Of a stretch of DNA of 44,602 nucleotides, positions 7,236 to 15,406 are shown one piece after another (position 1 is the first letter of the stretch; each line of letters begins with the position of its first letter). Where the stretch lies: the NCBI RefSeq assembly GCF_000257905.1, contig NZ_AJJL01000050.1, positions 1 through 44,602 on the forward strand, given 5' to 3'. Made by a program: the position numbers and the translations under genes. The notes below the pieces were generated by a model that had not been told where the DNA came from, did no database searches, and saw only the letters and a program-made list of their open reading frames with translations. This DNA is from Streptococcus mitis SK579. Its GTDB lineage: Bacteria > Bacillota > Bacilli > Lactobacillales > Streptococcaceae.

Positions 7236-8615
7236 ATGTTACACAACGCATTTGCCTATGTTACAAGGAAGTTTTTCAAATCGATTGTCATCTTCCTGAT
7301 TATTCTCCTCATGGCGAGCTTGAGTTTGGTCGGCTTGTCGATCAAGGGAGCTACTGCCAAGGCTTCTCAGGAGACCTTTAAAAATATTACCAATAGTTTC
7401 TCCATGCAAATCAATCGTCGCGTCAACCAAGGAACGCCACGTGGTGCTGGGAATATTAAGGGTGAAGATATCAAAAAAATCACCGAAAACAAGGCCATTG
7501 AGTCTTATGTTAAACGCATTAATGCCATTGGAGATTTGACTGGATATGAACTCATCGAAACACCAGATACTAAGAAAAATCTGACACCTGACCGTGCTAA
7601 ACATTTTGGAAGTAGCTTGATGATTACAGGTGTCAATGACTCTTCTAAAGAAGACAAGTTTGTCTCTGGTTCTTATAAACTGGTCGAAGGAGAGCACCTA
7701 ACCAACGATGACAAAGACAAGATCCTCCTGCACAAGGACTTGGCAGCCAAACACGGCTGGAAAGTAGGGGATAAGGTCAAACTAGACTCTAATGTCTACG
7801 ATGCAGACAATGAAAAAGGTGCCAAGGAAACAGTTGAAGTGACAATTAAGGGACTCTTTGATGGCCACAATAAGTCGGCAGTCACCTACTCACAAGAACT
7901 CTACGAAAATACTGCTGTCACAGACATCCATACGGCTGCTAAACTTTATGGATACACAGAAGACACAGCTATTTATGGGGACGCAACCTTCTTTGTAACA
8001 GCAGATAAGAACTTGGATGATGTTATGAAAGAGTTGAATGGCATCAGTGGTATCAACTGGAAGAGCTACACACTCGTTAAGAGCTCATCTAACTACCCAG
8101 CTCTTGAGCAATCCATTTCAGGTATGTACAAGATGGCCAACCTCCTCTTCTGGGGTAGCTTGAGTTTCTCAGTTCTTCTCCTTGCCCTCTTACTCAGCCT
8201 TTGGATCAACGCTCGACGCAAGGAAGTGGGAATCCTCCTCTCTATCGGTCTCAAGCAGGCAAGTATCTTGGGTCAATTCATCACTGAATCCATCTTGATT
8301 GCCATTCCTGCTCTTGTTTCTGCTTACTTCTTAGCTACTTACACAGCGCGTGCAATCGGAAACACTGTTCTTGCCAATGTTACTTCAGGTGTTGCTAAGC
8401 AAGCCAGCAAGGCAGCTCAAGCCTCTAACCTTGGTGGTGGTGCAGAAGTAGATGGTTTTAGCAAGACCTTGTCGAGCCTAGACATTTCTATTCAGACATC
8501 AGACTTTATCATCGTCTTTGTCCTAGCCTTGGTTCTAGTGGTTCTCGTTATGGCACTTGCTTCAAGCAATCTCCTCAGAAAACAACCAAAAGAGCTTCTG
8601 CTGGATAGCGAATAA
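7236..8615 (+). CDS. vex3: ABC transporter permease Vex3 (FtsX/MacB type)
   Basis: A 459-aa paralogue of Vex1 with the same layout: an N-terminal membrane segment (about 15-35), a long extracytoplasmic domain and three C-terminal segments with the FtsX loop (RRKEVGILLSIGLKQASILGQF). The two permeases probably form a heterodimer on a Vex2 dimer. A 55-base gap with an AAAGGG ribosome site separates it from vex2. The operon ends at the hairpin terminator starting at 8622, so vncRS is a separate transcript. Confidence 0.92.
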   Translation: MLHNAFAYVTRKFFKSIVIFLIILLMASLSLVGLSIKGATAKASQETFKNITNSFSMQINRRVNQGTPRGAGNIKGEDIKKITENKAIESYVKRINAIGDLTGYELIETPDTKKNLTPDRAKHFGSSLMITGVNDSSKEDKFVSGSYKLVEGEHLTNDDKDKILLHKDLAAKHGWKVGDKVKLDSNVYDADNEKGAKETVEVTIKGLFDGHNKSAVTYSQELYENTAVTDIHTAAKLYGYTEDTAIYGDATFFVTADKNLDDVMKELNGISGINWKSYTLVKSSSNYPALEQSISGMYKMANLLFWGSLSFSVLLLALLLSLWINARRKEVGILLSIGLKQASILGQFITESILIAIPALVSAYFLATYTARAIGNTVLANVTSGVAKQASKAAQASNLGGGAEVDGFSKTLSSLDISIQTSDFIIVFVLALVLVVLVMALASSNLLRKQPKELLLDSE

Positions 8616-8621
8616 CAAACT

Positions 8622-8668
8622 TGCTACCTATTCTCCCCCAAATGGGGTATAATATAGGTAGCATTTTT
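8622..8668 (+). terminator. Terminator of vex operon
   Basis: TGCTACCTAT and ATAGGTAGCA form a 10-bp outer stem, with an inner CCCC-AAAT-GGGG stem, followed by TTTTT. Confidence 0.88.
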
Positions 8669-8686
8669 ATCTATTTCATCTTGATA

Positions 8687-8883
8687 ATACTCTTCGAAAA
8701 TCTCTTCAAACCACGTCAGCTTCACCTTGCCGTAGGTATGGTTACTGACTTTGTCAGTTTCATCTACAACCTCAAAGCAGTACTTTGAGCTGACTTCGTC
8801 AGTTCTATCTACAATCTCAAAGCAGTGCTTTGAGCAACCTGCGGCTAGCTTCCTAGTTTGCTCTTTGATTTTCATTGAGGATA
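8687..8883 (+). repeat. BOX element (A1 B2 C1)
   Basis: A 197-bp pneumococcal-type BOX. boxA begins ATACTCTTCGAAAATC and runs through CCTTGCCGTA. Two boxB-like units follow, each with a TGACTT-GTCAG hairpin and a CTCAAAGCAG-n-CTTTGAG hairpin. boxC ends TTTTCATTGAGGAT. Terminal sequences are inverted. It lies between vex3 and vncR. A reading frame through it on the minus strand is a by-product of the repeat. Confidence 0.93.
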
Positions 8884-8954
8884 AGGTCTGTTCCTTTCAA
8901 GATGAAACTGAGATAATTTATAAGAAATTTAAAGGAATGTGAAACGTTTTTTCT

Positions 8955-9611
8955 ATGAAAATTTTAATTGTAGAAGATGAGGAGATGATCCGTGAGGGGA
9001 TCAGTGACTATTTGACGGATTGTGGTTATGAAACCATTGAGGCAGCGGACGGTCAGGAAGCCCTGGAGCAATTTTCTAGCTATGAGGTAGCCTTGGTTTT
9101 ACTGGATATCCAGATGCCCAAGCTCAACGGCCTAGAAGTCCTAGCTGAGATTCGTAAAACCAGTCAGGTTCCTGTATTGATGCTGACTGCCTTTCAGGAT
9201 GAGGAATACAAAATGAGTGCCTTTGCTTCTCTGGCAGATGGCTATCTGGAAAAACCATTCTCCCTTTCTCTCTTAAAAGTGAGGGTAGATGCGATTTTCA
9301 AGCGCTATTATGATACAGGACGAATCTTCTCCTATAAAGATGCCAGGGTGGATTTTGAGAGCTACAGTGCCAGTCTAGCAGGTCAAGAAGTGGCCATCAA
9401 TGCCAAAGAGTTGGAAATTCTGGACTATCTGGTGAAAAATGAAGGACGGGCCTTGACTCGTTCTCAGATAATCGATGCTGTCTGGAAGGCGACAGATGAG
9501 GTTCCCTTTGACCGTGTCATTGATGTCTATATCAAGGAATTACGGAAAAAGCTAGACTTGGATTGTATCCTTACTGTGCGCAATGTTGGTTATAAATTGG
9601 AGCGAAAATGA
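8955..9611 (+). CDS. vncR: Response regulator VncR (OmpR family)
   Basis: A 218-aa two-component regulator. The receiver domain (1-115) has acidic residues Glu7/Asp8, phosphoacceptor Asp51 (LLDIQMP), Thr78 and Lys100 (LEKPF). The C-terminal winged helix (about 125-218) has the OmpR-type recognition region VPFDRVIDVYIKELRKKL. It overlaps vncS by four bases (ATGA). The ribosome site is weak: the nearest AAGGA lies more than 20 bases upstream, and an in-frame TGA at 8940 rules out an earlier start. Likely targets are the adjacent vex operon and its own gene. Confidence 0.93.
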   Translation: MKILIVEDEEMIREGISDYLTDCGYETIEAADGQEALEQFSSYEVALVLLDIQMPKLNGLEVLAEIRKTSQVPVLMLTAFQDEEYKMSAFASLADGYLEKPFSLSLLKVRVDAIFKRYYDTGRIFSYKDARVDFESYSASLAGQEVAINAKELEILDYLVKNEGRALTRSQIIDAVWKATDEVPFDRVIDVYIKELRKKLDLDCILTVRNVGYKLERK

Positions 9612-10936
9612 AACGAACAGGTTTATTTAAAAAGATATTTATCTATACCTTCTCGATTTTTAGTGTTCTGGTAATTTGCCTTCATTTAGCCATTTATTTT
9701 CTCTTTCCTTCGACTTATCTGAGTCATCGTCAGGAAACCATTGGCCAGAAAGCGACAGCCATTGCCCAGTCCCTAGAAGGTAAGAATAGGCAGAGTATCG
9801 AGCAAGTGTTAGACTTGTATTCCCAGACCAGTAATATCAAAGGGTCTGTTAAGGGTGAGATGACTGAGGACAAGTTAGAGGTTAAGGATAATTTTCCACT
9901 AGATACAGCTCGCCAGACAACTTCACTCTTCATTGAAGAACGCGAGGTGAAAACACAGGACGGTGGCACCATGACTCTCCAGTTTCTAGCATCCATGGAC
10001 TTGCAAAAGGAAGCAGAGCAGATCAGTCTCCAATTTCTTCCCTATACCTTGTTGGCATCCTTTCTGATTTCCCTTTTGGTAGCCTATATCTACGCTAGGA
10101 CCATTGTTGCCCCGATATTGGAAATCAAGCGGGTGACCCGTCGGATGATGGATTTGGATGCCCAAGTGCGATTACGTGTGGATTCTAAGGATGAGATTGG
10201 TGATCTCAAGGAACAAATCAATAGCCTTTACCAGCACCTTTTGACTGTTATTGCGGACTTGCATGACAAGAATGAAGCCATTCTCCAGCTGGAGAAGATG
10301 AAGGTCGAATTCCTACGAGGGGCTTCTCATGAATTAAAAACACCTCTGGCTAGTTTGAAAATCCTGATCGAAAACATGAAAGAAAACGTTGGGCGTTATA
10401 AGGATAGAGACCACTATCTGGGAGTTGCCTTAGGAATTGTGGATGAGCTTAATCACCATGTTCTCCAGATACTTTCTCTCTCGTCTGTGCAGGAATTGCG
10501 AGATGATAGGGAACAAATTGACTTATACCAGATGACGCAAAGTCTGGTTAAGGATTATGCCTTGCTCGCTAAGGAAAGAGAACTCCAGATAGCCAATAGT
10601 TTGACCCATCAGCAGGCTTATCTAAACCCATCAGTTATGAAGTTGATCCTATCTAATCTCATCAGCAATGCCATCAAGCACTCCACTCTAGGTGGCTTGG
10701 TCCGCATCGGGGAGAGAGAAGGAGAACTCTTTATCGAGAATAGCTGTAGCCCAGAAGAACAAGAAAAACTAGCCCAGTCTTTTTCTGACAATGCTAGTCG
10801 CAAGGCCAAGGGTTCTGGGATGGGGCTCTTTGTGGTCAAGAGTCTATTAGAACATGAAAAATTACCTTATCGTTTTGAGATGAAGGAGAATCGTTTGTCC
10901 TTCTTCATAGCTTTTCCAAAAGTCGCCCAAGACTAG
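9608..10936 (+). CDS. vncS: Sensor histidine kinase VncS
   Basis: A 442-aa membrane kinase. Two membrane segments (about 9-33 and 144-165) flank an extracytoplasmic sensor of about 110 residues. A HAMP linker follows (about 166-220). The dimerisation/phosphoacceptor box is GASHELKTPLASL with His241. The ATPase domain has the N box NLISNAIKHS and the G boxes SFSDNAS and GSGMGLFVVKSLL. It pairs with VncR by the ATGA overlap. It was named for similarity to VanS; the true signal is not shown by the sequence. Confidence 0.92.
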   Translation: MKRTGLFKKIFIYTFSIFSVLVICLHLAIYFLFPSTYLSHRQETIGQKATAIAQSLEGKNRQSIEQVLDLYSQTSNIKGSVKGEMTEDKLEVKDNFPLDTARQTTSLFIEEREVKTQDGGTMTLQFLASMDLQKEAEQISLQFLPYTLLASFLISLLVAYIYARTIVAPILEIKRVTRRMMDLDAQVRLRVDSKDEIGDLKEQINSLYQHLLTVIADLHDKNEAILQLEKMKVEFLRGASHELKTPLASLKILIENMKENVGRYKDRDHYLGVALGIVDELNHHVLQILSLSSVQELRDDREQIDLYQMTQSLVKDYALLAKERELQIANSLTHQQAYLNPSVMKLILSNLISNAIKHSTLGGLVRIGEREGELFIENSCSPEEQEKLAQSFSDNASRKAKGSGMGLFVVKSLLEHEKLPYRFEMKENRLSFFIAFPKVAQD

Positions 10937-10957
10937 GGAGAGAAAGGGTTTACATAG

Positions 10958-11020
10958 ATGAAGCTAGAAGAAATTCAATCGAAACTACGGGAAAAACTAG
11001 ATTTTTTTGTCAAAAAGTGA
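10958..11020 (+). CDS. Possible 20-aa peptide between vncS and fba
   Basis: A short ATG frame, 22 bases after vncS, with AGAAAGGG upstream. The peptide starts MKLEEIQSKL and ends LDFFVKK, is rich in Lys, Glu and Leu, and would form an amphipathic helix. Its TGA stop sits inside the extended -10 of the fba promoter. It could be a real microprotein of the vncRS transcript, a remnant or chance. I do not recognise it, and it is not the published Pep27 sequence as I remember it. Confidence 0.3.
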   Translation: MKLEEIQSKLREKLDFFVKK

Positions 11021-11026
11021 TAAAAT
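11018..11026 (+). promoter_or_regulatory. fba promoter (extended -10)
   Basis: TGATAAAAT is an extended -10 (TGn plus TAAAAT) about 50 bases before the fba start. No -35 of good fit lies at 17 bp. Confidence 0.55.
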
Positions 11027-11076
11027 GAACAATGTAAATGGGATGTCCCATAAAAATATACAGGAGGCCTGATAAA

Positions 11077-11958
11077 ATGGCAATCGTTTCAGCAGAAAAA
11101 TTTGTCCAAGCAGCTCGTGACAACGGTTATGCAGTTGGTGGATTTAACACAAACAACCTTGAGTGGACTCAAGCTATCTTGCGCGCAGCAGAAGCTAAAA
11201 AAGCTCCAGTTTTGATCCAAACTTCAATGGGTGCTGCTAAATACATGGGTGGTTACAAAGTTGCTCGCAACTTGATCGCTAACCTTGTTGAATCAATGGG
11301 TATCACTGTACCAGTAGCTATCCACCTTGACCACGGTCACTACGAAGATGCACTTGAGTGTATCGAAGTTGGTTACACTTCAATCATGTTTGATGGTTCA
11401 CACCTTCCAGTTGAAGAAAACCTTAAATTGGCTAAAGAAGTTGTTGAAAAAGCACACGCTAAAGGTATCTCAGTAGAAGCTGAAGTTGGTACTATCGGTG
11501 GTGAAGAAGACGGAATCATCGGTAAAGGTGAATTGGCTCCAATCGAAGACGCTAAAGCAATGGTTGCAACAGGTATCGACTTCTTGGCAGCTGGTATCGG
11601 TAACATCCACGGTCCTTACCCAGCAAACTGGGAAGGTCTTGACCTTGACCACTTGCAAAAATTGACAGAAGCTCTTCCAGGCTTCCCAATCGTATTGCAC
11701 GGTGGATCAGGTATTCCTGATGAGCAAATCCAAGCAGCTATCAAACTTGGTGTTGCGAAAGTTAACGTTAACACTGAATGTCAAATCGCATTCGCTAACG
11801 CAACTCGTAAATTTGCTCGTGACTACGAAGCAAACGAAGCAGAATACGACAAGAAAAAACTCTTCGACCCACGTAAATTCTTGGCTGACGGTGTAAAAGC
11901 TATCCAAGCATCAGTTGAAGAACGTATCGACGTATTCGGTTCAGAAGGTAAAGCTTAA
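11077..11958 (+). CDS. fba: Class II fructose-1,6-bisphosphate aldolase
   Basis: A 293-aa zinc-dependent glycolytic enzyme cleaving fructose 1,6-bisphosphate into dihydroxyacetone phosphate and glyceraldehyde 3-phosphate. HLDHGH (83-88) carries the catalytic Asp85 and zinc ligand His86. Further ligands lie in EAEVG, in GNIHGPY and in VLHGGSGIP, the last also binding phosphate. The start is the ATG 9 bases after AGGAGG; an upstream frame from 11038 has no ribosome site. Codon use is strongly biased to a few codons, typical of very highly expressed streptococcal genes. It is monocistronic with its own terminator, and follows vncS as in pneumococcus. Confidence 0.97.
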   Translation: MAIVSAEKFVQAARDNGYAVGGFNTNNLEWTQAILRAAEAKKAPVLIQTSMGAAKYMGGYKVARNLIANLVESMGITVPVAIHLDHGHYEDALECIEVGYTSIMFDGSHLPVEENLKLAKEVVEKAHAKGISVEAEVGTIGGEEDGIIGKGELAPIEDAKAMVATGIDFLAAGIGNIHGPYPANWEGLDLDHLQKLTEALPGFPIVLHGGSGIPDEQIQAAIKLGVAKVNVNTECQIAFANATRKFARDYEANEAEYDKKKLFDPRKFLADGVKAIQASVEERIDVFGSEGKA

Positions 11959-11979
11959 TCTAGCTGAATAATACGGATG

Positions 11980-12005
11980 AAACCTGCCCATTGGGTGGGT
12001 TTTTT
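11980..12005 (+). terminator. Terminator of fba
   Basis: AACCTGCCC and GGGTGGGTT form a 9-bp stem with a 3-base loop and a TTTTT tail. Confidence 0.88.
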
Positions 12006-12210
12006 GGTGTGAATATATAGCGAATATACTATAGAAGAACAGAAGAACCAATCTTAAGTTGTTAAAAAGTTCTATTTTTTCTACAGTAATGCTATGAAAA
12101 AACTAAAATGTAATCTTGGTTTTAGAGAAGCTTTTTTGTTTTTTTAGTTTAAATAAATTTTAAAAATACTAATTAAGAAAATAATGAAATAATAGTAATT
12201 CAACATATGG

Positions 12211-12216
12211 TATAAT
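12211..12216 (+). promoter_or_regulatory. -10 box before the methyltransferase
   Basis: TATAAT within ATGGTATAATAG, preceded by TGG (extended -10), 73 bases before the start codon. The surrounding 280 bases are very AT-rich and show no other gene. Confidence 0.5.
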
Positions 12217-12288
12217 AGAATGAAATCAAGGAATGGCAACCTATTCACCTTAAATCGAAATAATATCAAGATACGAGGAGATTATAAG

Positions 12289-13053
12289 ATGAACAATTAT
12301 ATAAAATTAAATAAAGATAGATGGAATAATGTAAAAAATGACTATACTGAGCCATTGACACATGAAGAATTAGAAGAAGCTAGAAAACATCCAATTTCTG
12401 TTGCCTTAACTGTTGGGAAAAAAGTTCCAAAAGAATGGTTTGAAAAAGCAAACGGAAAAAAGATATTAGGTTTAGCTTGTGGTGGAGGACAACAGGGACC
12501 AGTTTTTGCTGTAAAAGGTTATGATGTAACCATAATGGATTTTTCTAAATCACAATTACAAAGAGATGAGATGGTTGCTAAAAGAGAAGGCTTAAAAATC
12601 AATACAGTTCAAGGTGATATGACAGAACCATTTCCATTTGAAAATGAAACTTTTGATATTATTTTTAATCCAGTTTCGAATGTATACATAGAAGATTTAA
12701 AAAACATGTATAAAGAAGCTTCTCGAGTATTGAAAAAGGGTGGATTGTTAATGGTCGGATTTATGAATCCTTGGACATACATGTATGATACTGATATTGT
12801 ATGGGACAAACCTGATGAGGAACTGCTTTTGAAGTTTTCATTACCTTTTAATTCAAAAGAGCTTGAAGAGGAAGGAAAGATAACCATAAATCCAGAATAT
12901 GGATATGAATTTAGCCATACTTTAGAAACTCAGATTAGAGGACAACTTAAAAATGGTCTTGCTATGATAGATTTTTATGAATCATGTGACAAAAGACATC
13001 GATTATCACGTTATGGGAATGACTATATAGCTACACTTAGCATTAAATTATAA
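12289..13053 (+). CDS. Class I SAM-dependent methyltransferase
   Basis: A 254-aa cytoplasmic protein. The SAM-binding motif I is ILGLACGGGQQGPVF (about 64-78), followed by the acidic end of strand 2 (VTIMDFS), motif QGDMTEPFPF and a motif IV-like NPVSNVY. A post-motif segment VLKKGGLLMVGF also fits. This is the UbiE/Methyltransf_11 fold. The substrate cannot be told. I chose the ATG at 12289 (AGGAG 8 bases upstream, N-terminus MNNYIKLNKDRW) over the longer frame from 12220. AT-rich codon use (AAA, TTA, AGA) contrasts with the flanking fba and exporter genes and suggests acquisition by transfer. Confidence 0.8.
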   Translation: MNNYIKLNKDRWNNVKNDYTEPLTHEELEEARKHPISVALTVGKKVPKEWFEKANGKKILGLACGGGQQGPVFAVKGYDVTIMDFSKSQLQRDEMVAKREGLKINTVQGDMTEPFPFENETFDIIFNPVSNVYIEDLKNMYKEASRVLKKGGLLMVGFMNPWTYMYDTDIVWDKPDEELLLKFSLPFNSKELEEEGKITINPEYGYEFSHTLETQIRGQLKNGLAMIDFYESCDKRHRLSRYGNDYIATLSIKL

Positions 13054-13060
13054 TCTTATA

Positions 13061-13095
13061 GAACATACTTCAAGAGCATGGCCCGTTTTATGTTC
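13061..13095 (+). repeat. Inverted repeat after the methyltransferase
   Basis: GAACATA (13061-13067) pairs with TATGTTC (13089-13095) across 21 bases. No T run follows, so it is at best a weak terminator. Confidence 0.35.
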
Positions 13096-13143
13096 CGTAA
13101 GGGTTAAAATCTAAATCTCAGTTTGTCGAAGTAAAATAATTAA

Positions 13144-13380
13144 ATAAAATTAGAGAGAGGAAGTAAAAGCAGCAAATTGCAGATACTTCCTTTTTTATTG
13201 TCAGAAATTGAAAAACGGAAAGTAGAATTTTTGGGAGAACTAAAAAATATTATCACAAAGAGAAAGATTGGAAAGACAACCGATGAGTTTATTGTATATT
13301 TCAATGAAAATGCAACTGAAACAATCCAAGATAGACTGACAAGAATAATACTTAAGGAGCTTAGGAGAAAAATTGGATGA
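13144..13380 (+). pseudogene. Small unrecognised frame, probably a gene remnant
   Basis: The frame is open from 13144 to the TGA at 13380 but has no ATG. Possible starts are TTG at 13177 or 13198, and GAGAGAGGAAG upstream is a possible ribosome site. The readable part (RKVEFLGELKNI, TKRKIGKTTDEF, RIILKELRRKIG) is charged and looks like a real protein C-terminus. I do not recognise a family. It may be the truncated 3' end of a transferred gene from the same AT-rich islet as the methyltransferase. Confidence 0.35.
13158..13197 (+). terminator. Possible terminator in the islet
   Basis: GGAAGTA and TACTTCC form a 7-bp stem with a loop of about 18 bases and a TTTTTT tail. It could end the methyltransferase transcript, but it overlaps the small remnant frame. 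Confidence 0.5.
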
Positions 13381-13442
13381 AAAGATGATTTTGAATTAAA
13401 AATAGCATTTTAAGAGAGAAATCTCTAATTTCATAAATTTTA

Positions 13443-13480
13443 GGCAAACGCTTGCATTCTAGTTTTTATTGGACTATAAT
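13443..13480 (+). promoter_or_regulatory. Exporter operon promoter with cre-like site on -35
   Basis: TTGCAT (13452-13457), a 17-bp spacer and TATAAT (13475-13480) form a good promoter. GGCAAACGCTTGCA (13443-13456) covers the -35. On the other strand it reads TGCAAGCGTTTGCC, one base from the cre core TGNAANCGNTNNCA. CcpA binding here would block RNA polymerase. Confidence 0.65.
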
Positions 13481-13592
13481 AGGTTGGTATAAAGCTTTCT
13501 GTAATAATATTGAGAAGGTGTAGAAAGTAAGGATTTGGAATATTTGTAGTCAAAAACACAATGTTGCTATTCCTTACCATAGGGAGATAGAT

Positions 13593-14585
13593 ATGGCAAT
13601 GATAGAAGTGGAACATCTTCAGAAAAATTTTGTGAAGACTGTTAAGGAACCGGGCTTGAAGGGGGCTTTACGTTCCTTTATTCATCCTGAAAAGCAGACC
13701 TTTGAAGCGGTCAAAGATTTGACCTTTGAGGTTCCCAAGGGGCAGATTTTAGGTTTCATAGGGGCAAATGGTGCTGGGAAGTCGACAACCATTAAAATGC
13801 TGACAGGGATTTTAAAGCCGACATCCGGCTATTGTCGGATTAATGGCAAGATTCCGCAGGACAATCGCCAAGATTATGTCAAGGATATTGGAGTCGTTTT
13901 CGGACAACGTACCCAGCTATGGTGGGATTTGGTGCTGCAAGAAACCTACACGGTTTTGAAAGAGATTTACGATGTACCAGACTCGCTCTTTCATAAGCGC
14001 ATGGACTTTTTGAATGAAGTCTTGGATTTGAAGGATTTTATCAAGGATCCCGTACGAACTCTTTCACTGGGGCAACGGATGCGGGCTGATATTGCGGCTT
14101 CCTTACTTCACAATCCCAAGGTTCTCTTTTTAGATGAGCCGACTATTGGTTTGGATGTTTCGGTCAAGGACAACATTCGTCGGGCCATTACTCAGATCAA
14201 TCAAGAGGAAGAAACAACCATTCTATTGACCACTCACGACTTGAGCGACATTGAGCAACTCTGTGATCGGATTTTTATGATTGACAAGGGGCAGGAGATT
14301 TTTGATGGGACGGTTAGCCAGCTCAAGGAGACCTTTGGTAAGATGAAGACACTTTCCTTTGAACTGCTACCAGGTCAAAGTCATATCGTTTCTCACTATG
14401 AAGGTTTTTCGGATATGACAATTGACAGACAAGGAAATAGTCTCAACATTGAATTCGATAGTTCTCGCTACCAGTCAGCTGATATTATCAAGCAAACCCT
14501 GTCTGATTTTGAAATCCGCGATTTGAAGATGGTGGATACGGATATCGAGGATATTATCCGTCGCTTCTATCGAAAGGAGCTCTAA
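13593..14585 (+). CDS. ABC-2 exporter ATP-binding protein
   Basis: A 330-aa ATPase of the NatA/DrrA-like exporter class. Walker A is GANGAGKSTT (about 57-66), the Q loop lies in VVFGQRTQLWWDL, the signature is LSLGQRMR, Walker B is VLFLDEPTIGLD, and the switch histidine is in LLTTHDLSD. The C-terminal 80 residues form the extra domain common to this group. It starts after AGGGAGA. It is the first gene of a three-gene operon: the next starts one base after its stop. The pneumococcal counterpart (SP_0636, from memory) also lies upstream of prtA. The substrate is unknown. Confidence 0.9.
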   Translation: MAMIEVEHLQKNFVKTVKEPGLKGALRSFIHPEKQTFEAVKDLTFEVPKGQILGFIGANGAGKSTTIKMLTGILKPTSGYCRINGKIPQDNRQDYVKDIGVVFGQRTQLWWDLVLQETYTVLKEIYDVPDSLFHKRMDFLNEVLDLKDFIKDPVRTLSLGQRMRADIAASLLHNPKVLFLDEPTIGLDVSVKDNIRRAITQINQEEETTILLTTHDLSDIEQLCDRIFMIDKGQEIFDGTVSQLKETFGKMKTLSFELLPGQSHIVSHYEGFSDMTIDRQGNSLNIEFDSSRYQSADIIKQTLSDFEIRDLKMVDTDIEDIIRRFYRKEL

Positions 14586-14586
14586 G

Positions 14587-15405
14587 ATGGTCAAATTGTG
14601 GAGACGTTATAAACCCTTTATCAATGCAGGCGTTCAGGAGTTGATTACCTATCGAGTCAACTTTATTCTCTATCGAATCGGAGATGTCATGGGTGCTTTT
14701 GTGGCCTTTTATCTCTGGAAGGCTGTCTTTGATTCTTCGCAAGAGTCTTTGATTCAGGGCTTTAGTATGGCAGATATCACCCTCTACATTATCATGAGTT
14801 TTGTGACCAATCTTCTGACTAGGTCCGATTCTTCCTTTATGATCGGGGAGGAGGTCAAGGATGGTTCGATTATCATGCGTTTGTTGAGACCAGTGCATTT
14901 TGCGGCTTCTTATCTCTTCACCGAGCTTGGTTCCAAGTGGTTGATTTTTATCAGCGTTGGCGTGCCATTTTTAAGCGTCATTGTTTTGATGAAAATCTTA
15001 TCTGGGCAAGGTATTGTAGAAGTGCTGGGATTAACTGTCCTTTACCTCTTTAGTTTAACGCTGGCTTATCTGATTAACTTTTTCTTTAATATCTGTTTTG
15101 GTTTTTCTGCCTTTGTGTTTAAAAATCTTTGGGGTTCCAATCTACTCAAGACTTCCATAGTGGCCTTTATGTCTGGCAGTTTGATTCCCTTGGCTTTCTT
15201 TCCAAAGGTTGTTTCAGATATTCTGTCCTTCTTGCCTTTTTCATCCTTGATTTACACTCCGGTCATGATCATTGTTGGGAAATACGATGCCAGTCAGATG
15301 ATTCAGGCGCTCGCTTTGCAGTTTTTCTGGCTCTTAGTGATGATGGGCTTGTCTCAGTTGATTTGGAAACGGGTCCAGTCCTTTATCACCATTCAAGGAG
15401 GTTAG
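14587..15405 (+). CDS. ABC-2 family exporter permease (first subunit)
   Basis: A 272-aa integral membrane protein with about six membrane segments (near 20-45, 55-75, 110-135, 140-170, 180-205 and 230-255), fitting the ABC2_membrane_6 (formerly DUF990) family. An AAGGAGC ribosome site lies at the end of the ATPase gene and the start codon follows its stop by one base. It is a paralogue-like partner of the next gene and probably forms the heterodimeric channel with it. Confidence 0.85.
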   Translation: MVKLWRRYKPFINAGVQELITYRVNFILYRIGDVMGAFVAFYLWKAVFDSSQESLIQGFSMADITLYIIMSFVTNLLTRSDSSFMIGEEVKDGSIIMRLLRPVHFAASYLFTELGSKWLIFISVGVPFLSVIVLMKILSGQGIVEVLGLTVLYLFSLTLAYLINFFFNICFGFSAFVFKNLWGSNLLKTSIVAFMSGSLIPLAFFPKVVSDILSFLPFSSLIYTPVMIIVGKYDASQMIQALALQFFWLLVMMGLSQLIWKRVQSFITIQGG

Positions 15406-15406
15406 T

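Noticed and set aside
8624..8875. 83-codon frame on the minus strand (MKIKEQTRKLAAGCSKH...)
   Set aside because: It lies across a BOX element and a terminator; such frames occur in every BOX copy and have no ribosome site.
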